DNA of 29,305 bases from Heterobasidion occidentale. Taxonomy: Eukaryota > Basidiomycota > Agaricomycetes > Russulales > Bondarzewiaceae. Position 1 is the first letter of the stretch. Each line of letters starts with the position of its first letter. A program made the translations under genes and the position numbers. The notes beneath the pieces were generated by a model. That model saw only the letters and a program-made list of their open reading frames with translations, did not search any database and was not told the DNA's origin. The DNA lies in assembly GCA_039111635.1 (NCBI GenBank), contig JBCAQO010000098.1, positions 1 through 29,305 of the forward strand, given 5' to 3'. Shown piece by piece: positions 20,745-29,305 of the stretch.

Positions 20745-21245
20745 CAGACGTTCACAGCGAGCGAACAGTCGACGCTCAAGGAGTTCCGTGTACGTGCCCC
20801 TGTCCCTTCGATGCTGCCGTGACCACACCATACTCACAGCCGTAGCAGACACACCTCCCCGAGATATTTGCGAGCATGTACGACAAGCTGGATGCGAAGA
20901 CAGCGCTCTATGGCGCAAATAAAGATCTGATCGTCATATCCAGCGACATACAGCGGTTCCTTCGGTGTGCTCCGCTGGTTTGGCTTCAACAGCTCGTGTT
21001 CCCACACACCGGCTGACACGTGCCCCCTTGCGCCGCAGGCGTACGAGTTCTTCATGAATGATCCGGGCTCCCTGACGTAGATTTTCTGGCTCTTCAAGCC
21101 TTTGCTCTCCGCCAACACCCTCGCGAAGACAAAGGTCGCTGGGAGCGGCGCACATGCGATCGGGGCAGAGCTGTGGCTGCTCATCATCAACGACAAGCTT
21201 CCAACGTGATACGGCGACACCGTGGCCGACACCCCATTCTGATCA
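20745..21245 (+). pseudogene. SFH5-like Sec14/CRAL-TRIO phosphatidylinositol-transfer protein pseudogene
   Basis: Plus-strand fragments in different frames spell a CRAL-TRIO protein of the fungal SFH5 type. In order they are: FTASEQSTLKEFR, then (after a candidate intron GTACGT...CCGTAG) LPEIFASMYDKLDAKT, YGANKDLIVISSDIQRFLR, AYEFFMNDPGSLT, IFWLFKPLLSANTLAK, GSGAHAIGAEL and LPTxYG. SFH5 proteins normally have IFWLFKPLISANTLAK-like and HAIG...LP..YGG blocks in this order (family knowledge). Here the stretch between KLDAKT and YGANKD is far too short, so most of the N-terminal lobe is deleted. A TAG stop (21078) stands where Trp is expected, a TGA stop lies at LPT-stop-YG, and the frame shifts between fragments. 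The intact protein would carry phosphatidylinositol between membranes; this copy cannot. Confidence 0.72.
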
Positions 21246-22283
21246 TGTCCCCCCCTTTCCTCCAATTCCTTTGTGCCGCATTTGCACCTCTTAAAGGCGC
21301 CTTCAAAGCACTCCATCACCGCGCTCTCCCACTTTTCCTTCTTGATCTGCGTCCACAAAGTGTCCCTCGTCCAGCATGCGGACTGCAGGCCCACCGCCAT
21401 GCAAGGCAACGGCATGAACGTGAACGAGACACAGAGCGCGCGCTCCGCGTCCGGCAGGCGCGTCTGCAGTGCCGTAGCTAGAGGCGAGGGTCAGGGCGCC
21501 GCGCCGGGGTGGACCCGGCGATGCGGAGGGCTTGCGTTGTGCAGTACTTAGTGATTTTCCAGTAGCCGGTAGCGCGTCCTGTGGCAGGGACGGGGCGGAG
21601 TCGGGGCGGGCAGGAGGACAAACAAGATGAGTAACGATGAGGGTGTTGAGTTTATTGAGGGTGGCCTCGCCGCTGTCTTCGAGATCGGAGACGCCTTGCG
21701 CGACGAGCCATGGATGTGTCAGTGGCACAGCATAGTGAAGAGGCGCGCCGCTCTGTCCAGGACATATGTTAGCAAGAATAGAACGTTTGCGTAGAGACTA
21801 GAGTGATCCACATTCAACTTTTATTATCTTTTTGCGAAACAGTTTATGATACGCAACACTGGTCAGTCTCGTGTGCGCTTGACCGAGATGTAACATGTGT
21901 GTGCGGTTTTGTTTTTCGTGTGTGATGTCATTCTCGTGTGTTCGGGAGTTGTGCAGTCTCGTGGGGAGCTTAGTTTTCGTGGGAACCTCCATTGTCGTGC
22001 GGAATGAATAAAACGACACTTTGACCGCCATACACAGCAAGGCTTCAACCACGCAGCATTATAGACGACAAATGTTCATCGACATCACTAATATGAACAC
22101 CAAATAACCACGTTCTTTTGTACATCATGATACGAAACTTCTCAGTGGGGACTACTCATAAACATACAACACAAGACAAAGCACACGACTGCCAACTGAC
22201 CACAATACGAAGCGCTCATACGATCAGAGATGGTGGAACTTGAAAAATCTGTCTTTTCGATCGAGTGGGATGACCTGTCCTAA
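21246..22283. other. Region without a recognised gene
   Basis: Overlapping frames on both strands between 21250 and 21730 include a minus-strand PLTHPWLVAQGVSDLEDSG segment and a KWESAVMECFEGAF segment that look protein-like but could not be joined or recognised. 21750-22283 is AT-richer, with GTGTGTG and CTCGTG runs, and holds nothing I can name beyond the probable 3' flank of the 22284-23244 gene. Confidence 0.4.
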
Positions 22284-23244
22284 TCACAATGACTGCTCTC
22301 TATCCGCTTCAACATGGATCAAACTGGAGCCTTCGTCGTCGGATTGTACAAGATCAACTGTCGCCATGCCTTCTGGTCAGCTGACGTCCGTTCCAGATTC
22401 AGCTGACTTACCCTCCTCTGCTTCCTGTGTTCCGGATGCTAGATAGGCGAGGCGAGGCGGGATATCATCATCGAACAGAAATTGGTCCCCGCTGATGGAG
22501 TACTTGCGTTCGCGCCATGCGAACCACATCCTGACATTTTCTTCTCCAAACGAATCATACCCTTGGCTGATATGTCGCCACAAAAAGGATCGCCATTTCC
22601 TTCGTTTCATGTCTCTGTTGAGCAGCGCCGCCCAATCTAGGACCAAGTACGATCAGCAAGCCACATTCTCAGATAAAACAAAACACTCAACTCATTTGGG
22701 CCACGTCCGGCACAGTGTAAGGAACCTGGCCCACAGCCTGCTCATCCTCACGGTAGAACATTCGCTGTGCGCGATCGTGACCGTAACCAGAGTACTCCCG
22801 ATACAGGTACCCGTGGATCTTTGGCCATCGCCAGTTACTTCCCATCTGATCATTGCAACTGGCCGCGTAAATTGCCTTAAGAAACGCACGCCGCAGCCTC
22901 CAGATGTACGTGTATTCGCACATGTGTCTCGGCGACATCTCTAGATCCTTCTCGTGTGTAGGATAGACGATGGGTGAGCCGTCGGGGTGCCGCAGTGACT
23001 CGAAGAAAGCCATAGCCTTGTTCATGAGGGTGAGGGGGATAGAATAGCACCAAGGCATGACGCAGGGATGTTCTTCCGTCTGGTCATCGTCAAGCTGGTG
23101 AACAGTAGATAAGAGAACGCGGCACAGGGGACCATTGCCGTCGAGAAACACTCTGCAACGAGGCGCGTCGCTCCTGTCTGGCATGCTAGGCAACTCGGGG
23201 AATGCCAACCTGTTGTCATGATTGCAAGAGCGTTGTTCACTCAT
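22284..23244 (-). CDS. Hypothetical 283-aa protein with acidic SUMO-interacting-like C-terminus
   Basis: Three exons fit: 23244-22692, 22636-22412 and 22357-22284 (introns 55 and 54 bp; the first donor, GTTGAG, is weak). The total of 852 nt is divisible by three. The ATG at 23244 starts MSEQRSCNHDNRLAF. The body contains GSPIVYPTHEKD and YIWRLRRAFLKAIY, which resemble IVYPWKTEED and FWRLRRPFLDCF in the large 14512-17660 protein. A Trp/Arg-rich central part (KWRSFLWRHISQGYD) follows. The third exon gives VDLVQSDDEGSS at residues 260-271, a hydrophobic-acidic pattern like a SUMO-interacting motif. A read-through into the second intron would instead end TDVS; the exon choice rests on intron length and frame. 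No enzyme domain is recognised. It is divergent from the SUMO protease gene at 23850. Confidence 0.6.
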
Positions 23245-23849
23245 CTTCCTTTGATATGGCACTAGAGTGATGTGGTACGTTGCCAAAGGGCATATCAATA
23301 TGTGGGAGAGGCAGATCGGATTAAATAGACACACGAGGCGCAATTTCACTCACTGCGAGCAGGACAAACCCCGTCGTGTCAGTCCGACGTACTAGGTCGC
23401 CGCAAGTCCATGATCGAATATGATGTGTCAACAACGTGCAAAGCCTTCCCCTCATCAGAGCATAATTGTCTAACGCAGTCTTCGTTCGAGAGCCTGCAAC
23501 AAATGTAGTCATCGTAGGTCATGAAGGTGAATAAGGTCGTGTATAACCGGCCATACACACTCATACGCCTCACCCGGATATTTCCGGGACGTGGGAAATT
23601 TCCCTTGGCAAACTTTCGCTGCTTCGGGCATTGCCAGGCTGGCCATTTCCACAACGCACTCCGTGACGGACCTCCTCTTTCTGCGACTCTCTCGACATCC
23701 GTCTCCCCTTCCACGAAGGTATTCACTTGCTCATTGCAGGTGGTATCGGGTGACCGACATCACTCAGTCTTGCTCATTGCAGGACTGCTGTGCTCGACGA
23801 GTAAACTTCGAATGTCCATCGCTTCAGCCTTTCGACGTCCAGACAAATC
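23245..23849. other. Divergent intergenic region between unknown gene and SUMO protease gene
   Basis: About 600 bp separate the two gene starts. A 63-codon minus-strand ORF begins at an ATG at 23512 (MTTFVAGSRTKTALDNYAL), with no recognised homology and no clear splice into the downstream gene. The region holds the third pair of the 15-bp element at 23726-23783. Confidence 0.5.
23726..23783 (+). promoter_or_regulatory. Paired 15-bp element CTTGCTCATTGCAGG, copy pair 3
   Basis: CTTGCTCATTGCAGG occurs at 23726-23740 and 23769-23783, 43 bp apart. It lies 66-124 bp upstream of the Ulp1 ATG at 23850, and its orientation relative to that gene is the same as pairs 1 and 2 have to theirs. Position just upstream of a gene that looks functional and non-transposon favours a promoter role. 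Confidence 0.6.
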
Positions 23850-25829
23850 ATGCTATTGAATCCTGAAGATGCGGAGCTAGCTCGCTCCATGAAGAAACCA
23901 CCGCCGAAGGATCTTGTGGCGAGGATGCACGCTGTTATGGGGTTTGCGTCGGCGAGGTATGTTCACTCTGTCACGCACGATCTCAGCCTTTCTCACACAA
24001 GATTATGCTAGTGCGTCTCTGCCACCCAGCACCTTGCGAGTGCCATCGCCTCTTGCGCACACTAAGCGGGTGTTATCCAAGTCTGCTTTGTGCCCCATTG
24101 CGTAAGTCTGATATGCGTGCCTTCCAGACGCCGCCGATATAGATCATACCATAGGAAACATGCGGCACGATCCGAACGACCCTTGCAACAGAGTGCAGCA
24201 TCTTCGCATCCTACATTTGCCGTACGCCGACAGAAGTCTTTCTATGAATCAAAAAATTCTTCAACTATAGCGGTAGCCTCGAACACAATCTCGCCACGAT
24301 ATATCTCAAAAACGAAGCCTCTTTTGTCTCTTGGCTCAAAGCCAATCAAAACATCTCGCACACAAGCATCATCTCTTGACACTGGTTTTCCACGATCTGG
24401 CACAGGAACCGTGCCGGCGCCCCCACCTCTCTTCAATTCCTCAAATACTCCAGCATCAGCTCTAGAGGATGCTTCGTTGCCAACGGTCTCAGAGGCATTA
24501 CCTATTCCTCCATCCTCTCCACTCAGTTCTCTCACGTCTGAAGATGATGATGTTGAGGTAGAGCTGCCCACGAAAGTACCTTTGCCAAAGCAATCTGACT
24601 CATCTGCTCGATCGGACACTCGCGCGATGTATGTATCAATGAATACATACAAATTGTCACTTATTCTCGACTTTCTACAGTATTTTGACTTACCCCTTTG
24701 TTGGCCATGGCGCGATTGATATCGGACCACAGGATATGGAGCGACTAAAACCTCGCAGATTCTTAAATGATAATCTCATCAATCTTGGTTTAAAGTAAGT
24801 GTTCGATTTTATCCGAAACCCGAGTGCTCGCTCATATGAACACAAAGACTGTGGTATGCCAAGTCAAGGGTGAAGGATTCTGTTGCTATGGACCAGGTAC
24901 ACATATATAGCACGTTTTTCTATACGCGATTGTGAGTTACGTCTCATGGAGCGCTGTGAAGATCGCTTATTTTTTTTTCGTAGACGAGCTGGCTATGAAG
25001 CAGCCAAAAGTCATACAAACAGAGTCGATATCTTCAGCAAGAAGTTCTTGATCGTCCCTATACATGATGAGTGCGAGCAAGCTTCTTAGTTCCGTGACTA
25101 CATTGCTGAGACATGACTGATAGGGCGGAACAGCATTGGTACTTGGCAGTCATAAGCCATCCACAAGGCCTATTCGAGCGCCCGCCAGCTAAATACAATA
25201 CTGTTTTTGCCGTTGATTCGGCGCACCGACTTGGATGGACTATGTTGTCGGATAGCGAAGGCTCGACTACATCAAGTTGGGTCCACGCGTGAGCCATAAC
25301 GATGATGATCGTTTCACTGTTACTCCTAATTGATCTTTGCCAGTACGCAAATCTTTATATTCGATTCTCTCAACCGAAAGCGTCGGAATACGGGCCGGCG
25401 CTTAGCTGAGTATCTATGTGAGGAGGTCAAGGCCCGAATCAATATCACGCCTCTGTTCGAACCGCATGCAAAACAGTTTGAGGTGGGTCACATTTGTTGT
25501 GTATGATGTATGCCTCGAATGAATGTCCTCGTCAGGTGCCCATGCAACCCAATCAGTATGATTGTGGCTTGTACCTTCTCCACTTCAACTATCTTTTCAT
25601 GAAAAACCCGGATATGTTCATGAGACCGACATCGGTAAGTCTTCACGATGCTTGCTATCACGAATCCTGATCTATTGCCCTTGGGCCATCATGCAAGACA
25701 TTGAAGAAGGGGCATGCATCAGGGGCAGAAATAGAATGGGAGGCGGGCGTCGTTCCCACCATGCGTGAGATGCTGAAGGCAGAACTCCTCAAACTTTCTG
25801 ATGAATGGCAACAGCTCTCGGGAAGGTGA
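23850..25829 (+). CDS. Ulp1-type SUMO protease (peptidase family C48)
   Basis: Ten exons splice in frame to 496 aa: 23850-23956, 24012-24101, 24155-24628, 24681-24794, 24848-24931, 24984-25070, 25124-25288, 25344-25482, 25536-25634, 25698-25829. Most introns are 52-55 bp. Residues 1-220 are Ser/Pro-rich and probably disordered. The catalytic domain spans about 225-470: TYPF (227-230), RFLNDNLINLGLKLWY, VHIYSTFFYTRL, VDIFSKKFLIVPIHD. The C48 triad is complete: His323 in EQHWYLAVI, Asp381 in IFIFDSLN, Cys430 in NQYDCGLYLLHF, with oxyanion Gln427. Family members cleave SUMO precursors or SUMO conjugates in the nucleus or at nuclear pores. The stop TGA at 25827-25829 overlaps a GTGAG that could be read as a donor. 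In exon 3, acceptors at 24127, 24141 and 24154 share a phase; 24154 gives a normal-length intron. Host deSUMOylase or transposon-linked Ulp1 cannot be told apart by sequence alone, but no transposase domain adjoins it. Confidence 0.93.
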
Positions 25830-26120
25830 GTACGTAGCGTAATGTGCAGACTCAAAGTCATATGCTGTCGAGTCTGTAGAACATGGCCACTACTGTTCTG
25901 TCTCGCAGACTTGCTGACCATTGAGTCTTTGGTTCTTCCCTTAATACGCACTTTTACCATTCCCACAACTTGATCTTCATGCATATGAGCCGGTTCATAT
26001 TGAAATGAGTGGCTACGTATCAATCCTATGGTGTTGAGTCTAATGGCTGTACATTAATTCTATGCTGACTGTAATGGCTGTATATGAATCCTATGGTGTC
26101 AACGCTTTGGTACTAATTTT

Positions 26121-27134
26121 CTAGAGTTCTGTAGCTTGCTCCTCATCGGTATCTCCCCCTTGATTATCTGAATCTGTGGTGAGATCAATTACTTCCAACG
26201 GGCATTCGTGGTGAGCGAAGGCCCGACGGGTCGTGATCAATCGACAGGAGCACTTCACAAAGAATTTGGAAAAGGCCTCTTCGGAAACACCTGGATAAAT
26301 GTTCGTGTCCATCTGTCGAAGGAGGTCATACAACGGGTTTGGTCGATATTGAGTAGAGACACGGCGCCTTTGCACAAGGCGGAGAAGTGGGTTTTCGTTC
26401 GAGGTTACATCTGAAATGGTGAGTGAGTTACACCTGAATGTCAAACAGGTACTGACACTCACCGATTTGTGCGTGAGTGCGTTTCAGAGGCATTGGAAAG
26501 GGGTTCAGGGGGACATATCCTGCTTCGCTAAAGTGTAGCACTGGTCGTGGGCGCGCTTCGGTTGCCTCTGCGTGGGAGTCAATTCTAGACCTAGAGATTG
26601 ATCTCGAGGTGCTCACCACGAGGCGCGTACATATGCACTGGACAACCAATACGTTGGTAGGCATGCTCGAGGCGAACTTGTGAGATTGGTAAGTCGTGTG
26701 TATTCACGCTCATTGGATGGGGACTGACCTATATATCCACACACTCCATGTGCGCATCGAGCAATGTATTGACCATGGAAAGGACCCGACGTTGCAAGAT
26801 ACATAGCTGCCTCCGTGAACACCGGTGGTCCGTTTCTCTCGAGCAAGGGGCACAAACAACACGGCCCGAGAAATCTATTCGTCAGGCGGTGTTTCCTCAG
26901 AGACGAAGGCACGACACGGTCCCCCTCCCTTAAGCTTACGGGCCTGCATTGTGCGTCAGACATTTCAAATTTTTGAGGTGACAAGACCCACCACTTCCAT
27001 GGAATCATCTCCCCTGTTTGAATGTCGTACTGAAAAACCGCGTTGTCAGATCCCCGAACCTTGTCCAGGTATCGGCGATGACGAGAAGGGATGGAGATGA
27101 CCAGTGATTCGCGAGTTAAAGGTTGGGACGACAT
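26121..27134 (-). CDS. Cys-rich GRF-finger-like protein with C-terminal SUMO-interacting motif
   Basis: Four exons: 27134-26729, 26676-26631, about 26584-26463 and 26410-26121; about 287 aa. The ATG at 27134 starts MSSQPLTRESL. Residues 90-136 contain CCLCPLLERNGPP and then GPFHGQYIARCAHGVCGYI. The CxxC-type pair, a G-x-x-H-G-x-Y core and a final C...CGYI resemble the GRF-type zinc finger (single-stranded nucleic acid-binding in other proteins), but without the usual terminal Trp. The third exon start is uncertain: acceptors at 26591 and 26585 are both in frame, with introns of only 40 and 46 bp. The C-terminus reads PLEVIDLTTDSDNQGGDTDEEQ, a textbook SUMO-interacting motif (VIDLT followed by acids). 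The gene converges with the Ulp1 gene; their stops are 291 bp apart. Overall function is not known. Confidence 0.62.
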
Positions 27135-27385
27135 GGCTAGGCAGTGCAGGATGAGATGGCCTTGAGCAGGTCAATGTCCTAAATACCCTTGAGGGTCGCT
27201 TCGAATTGGCTTGGATACCCGAAGCCCGACCTTCCTCCTCCTACCCGAGGTGACTCGCTCTGACTCCCACTGACTTTCTGACTCACCATAGTTTATGACT
27301 CGTTCGCTTGCTCGCTCGTTAAAAACTTTGGACGCGATACCAGGTCCCACGCCCGTTTTCTCATCGACGCACCGTTCTTACTTCC
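27135..27385. promoter_or_regulatory. Divergent promoter region of Cys-rich and DUF6698 genes
   Basis: The 251 bp between two outward-facing ATGs must contain both promoters. It has repeated GACTC/CTGACT words at 27250-27300 and a GACTCGTTCGCTTGCTCGCTC run at 27297-27318. The latter resembles the GACTCGCTCGCTCGCT run near 1025, upstream of the transposase gene. No TATA box stands out. Confidence 0.4.
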
Positions 27386-28846
27386 ATGCCTGAGGACCAC
27401 TCTCTTGGTGATAAACGTCAGCCTAGTGCTCTTCAACTAGGCCCCAGGAAAAGGCCGTAAGCACTACTTTGCCTCGCCTGCCTGGGCGACCTCTGACCCT
27501 CCGCAAGGTGTCTCACAGATCCGCTTGTTCATCACGGTCGTCATTTTGGACGGACTGTACACGCTCTTTGCAACGTCCAGTCTATAATCACACGTGGTCT
27601 TCTTAGAATGGGAGAGCTGGCTGAGGAGCCTGAGTCCTTGACATATGAGTGAGCCGTTCCTATCTAAGGCCAACTCGCTGAATCAATCATTCTTGTCATG
27701 CACTGCGTGTTTCATTGTTTGATAGGCAGAGGCGGGAGTACAAGGTTTATGAAGAATTACTTCGGATGGTCCCCCATCTTGAAGAGCGCCTACAGGAAGG
27801 CTCTGACGAGGAGATCATGCACATAGGGGAACTAGTAAGTGTGACCGCATCACCTTGAGTGTGGCTATTTAACGGTAGGGCAGATTCAAAAAGGGGTGTC
27901 TAGCGCTAGATCGGACGATACAAAGAGTATGAAAGGCCCTATCCTCGATTGGATCACTCCTCGAGGCCAATCCCTTATTCCGCCACTCTCCCGTAACATG
28001 AAATCAGATCGGGGCTTTCGCCATGAACAGACAGGAGCGCTGCTTTGCCCTGCAGGATTGGATTGGTCGAATCCTGAGTAAGATCAAATAATCTCATTTT
28101 TTCCCGTTCATCTCACTCGAACAGTATCAAACGGAAATTGCGAGACGGTGAAATGCTTATTCCAGGAGACCAGTGGCCCATTTTTCTATATGCTGGTTAT
28201 CGGTACGATTCTGATGACCCATGGAAGGGGCTTTTCAAGAGCCAGCTGCTCGTCTCAGTATGTTTCTATCTGGTACTTTCGACGAACTCGCGCATGCTGA
28301 TGTTCATAGGCCTATAAGCACGTGTTTACATCTCCAAGTTCAGTGGAAAAGGATGCGAGGGCCACAAGGTCTGGGAACGCGCGGATTCACGGTATGAAAT
28401 GCGTCACACCGGCATCGATCGCTTACATTGCCACGCAGGTAGCTGTTAAGAGACCCCTTCGCATGTTGCTTCTGATTCCCCTTTCTAGGCTCGATTTTCC
28501 CTCTCGTCGTCAGCTGTATTTTCTCGAACAGATACTGTCACCGACTCAGAGCGTTTCTTCAATAGTGTATTGGAATTGTTTGAGGATGTGGAGGAAAAGG
28601 AGGAAGTTGACGCGCTATTATTATGGTGGAACTGGTACGTATCTCAAAGTATCTTCGACCCTTTCTGACATTCTTTGAAGTCAGATTTTTCCCAGTTTTT
28701 CTTCAGCTCACCCCGCAGCATCAACCAACAGTGCGCTGGCCAAGATCAGAGAAAGAAGGGCTCAGAGAAAAGCGGCTGAGGCGAGGAAGGATCCTATCTC
28801 AAGGGAGCCTACCGTTGAGGAACGTACTAGACGTCGGGCAGTATAA
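27386..28846 (+). CDS. DUF6698-domain protein
   Basis: Eight exons splice in frame to 362 aa: 27386-27456, 27508-27648, 27726-27834, 27884-28077, 28125-28257, 28310-28438, 28489-28634, 28681-28846. The protein has the blocks I associate with the Agaricomycete DUF6698 family, in order: DPLVHHGRHFGRTVHALCNVQ, LRMGELAEEP, LEERLQEGSDEEIMHI, IQKGVSSARSDDTKSMKG, DWITPRGQSLIPPLSRN, DRGFRHEQTGALLCPAGLDW, GDQWPIFLYAGY, AYKHVFTSPSSVEK, TRSGNARIHGMKCVTPASIAY. A basic, charged tail (KIRERRAQRKAAEARK) ends at TAA 28844-28846. Acceptors at 27507 and 28680 are weak but are the only ones that keep the frame. The family has no known function and is multicopy in many mushroom genomes. Length and integrity suggest a working gene. 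It is divergent from the Cys-rich gene, with 251 bp between starts. Confidence 0.8.
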
Positions 28847-29305
28847 TATGCTTTTCACGGTATCAATGCCTATCATCTGTCGCTTCATCTTGTGTGCAGA
28901 AGGGACTATATCTTTCCTTCCAATGATAGTAGCTTCTGCAATCATCATAATTAGTTACAATAGTAGATATCCTCGCTAGACGTTGCTATTTCTTAATCAT
29001 TTGAACAATTAATGTGTCAAGCCTGACCGGACTCCATCATATGTCCAGGTCTTGATAATCGCAGTCAATCGTGCGGCTTTCTTACTGCATTTCGCAATCA
29101 TTTTGCTTCTGATTCATTTTTACTCACATTCAGACTCAGTATCGCGCTGATGTTGCGCGATCAAGTCTGGACGAACATTGTCACTCTCGCATGTGTTGGC
29201 CGTGAACGTCAGTCTGGCAAGGATTGTCGGCACCGGCAACTCCATTGTTAATTATAAAGGTAGGCTTTGTTGCTGACAATTCGGCTTTCTTATTGACCTT
29301 TGCGA
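28847..29305. other. Downstream intergenic sequence
   Basis: AT-richer sequence following the DUF6698 stop. No open frame of note, no recognisable RNA gene and no repeat shared with the rest of the window was seen. Confidence 0.5.

Noticed and set aside
20834..21415. 193-codon minus-strand ORF
   Set aside because: It lies largely antisense to the SFH5-like pseudogene, whose plus-strand fragments match a known family.
24102..24127. A 26-bp intron in the Ulp1 gene (perfect GTAAGT donor to the first CCAG)
   Set aside because: Too short for splicing and unlike the 52-55 bp introns of this gene; the acceptor at 24154 has the same phase and a normal length.

Overview
This window looks like nuclear DNA of a mushroom-forming basidiomycete (Agaricomycetes). 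Genes are split by many short introns (mostly 46-63 bp, GT...AG). They lie on both strands without operons. The recognisable families are those expanded in Agaricomycetes: a Plavaka-type transposase N-terminus, a DUF6698 protein, a Ulp1/C48 SUMO protease, a fungal deaminase-like protein and an SFH5-like Sec14 pseudogene. About a third of the window is repetitive. All gene models were spliced by eye from reading-frame continuity and splice signals, without transcript support.

Layout. 1-930 (-): 5' part of a Plavaka-type transposase gene that runs off the window. 1837-4092 (+): five-exon deaminase-superfamily-like gene. 4360-7140 (-): three-exon gene for an 889-aa protein of unknown function. 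7260-8830: a paired-motif upstream region, a tRNA-derived SINE-like fragment and a GC-rich satellite. 8831-10640: nothing recognised. 10640-12660 and 17860-19510: two inversely oriented blocks built from a 29-bp module, with homologous flanks. They enclose a small unknown gene (about 13.0-13.9 kb) and a large unknown gene (14512-17660, -) whose coding minisatellite carries a frame-breaking change. 20745-21245 (+): SFH5-like pseudogene. 22284-23244 (-): 283-aa unknown protein. 23850-25829 (+): complete ten-exon Ulp1-type SUMO protease. 26121-27134 (-): Cys-rich, GRF-finger-like protein with a C-terminal SUMO-interacting motif. 27386-28846 (+): complete eight-exon DUF6698 gene.

How the parts may relate. 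Three signals stand out. First, a 15-bp word occurs six times as three tandem pairs (spacing 42-46 bp), each pair upstream of a different gene. Second, a SUMO protease is flanked by two proteins ending in SUMO-interacting-like motifs (VIDLTTDSD; VDLVQSDDE), and the two large unknown proteins also carry candidates (VIVDEIPTE; IVLSD). Third, two of the unknown proteins share an IVYP...WRLRRxFL signature. A set of rapidly evolving, SUMO-linked proteins beside transposon DNA is a reasonable hypothesis, but only the motifs and their positions are seen directly.
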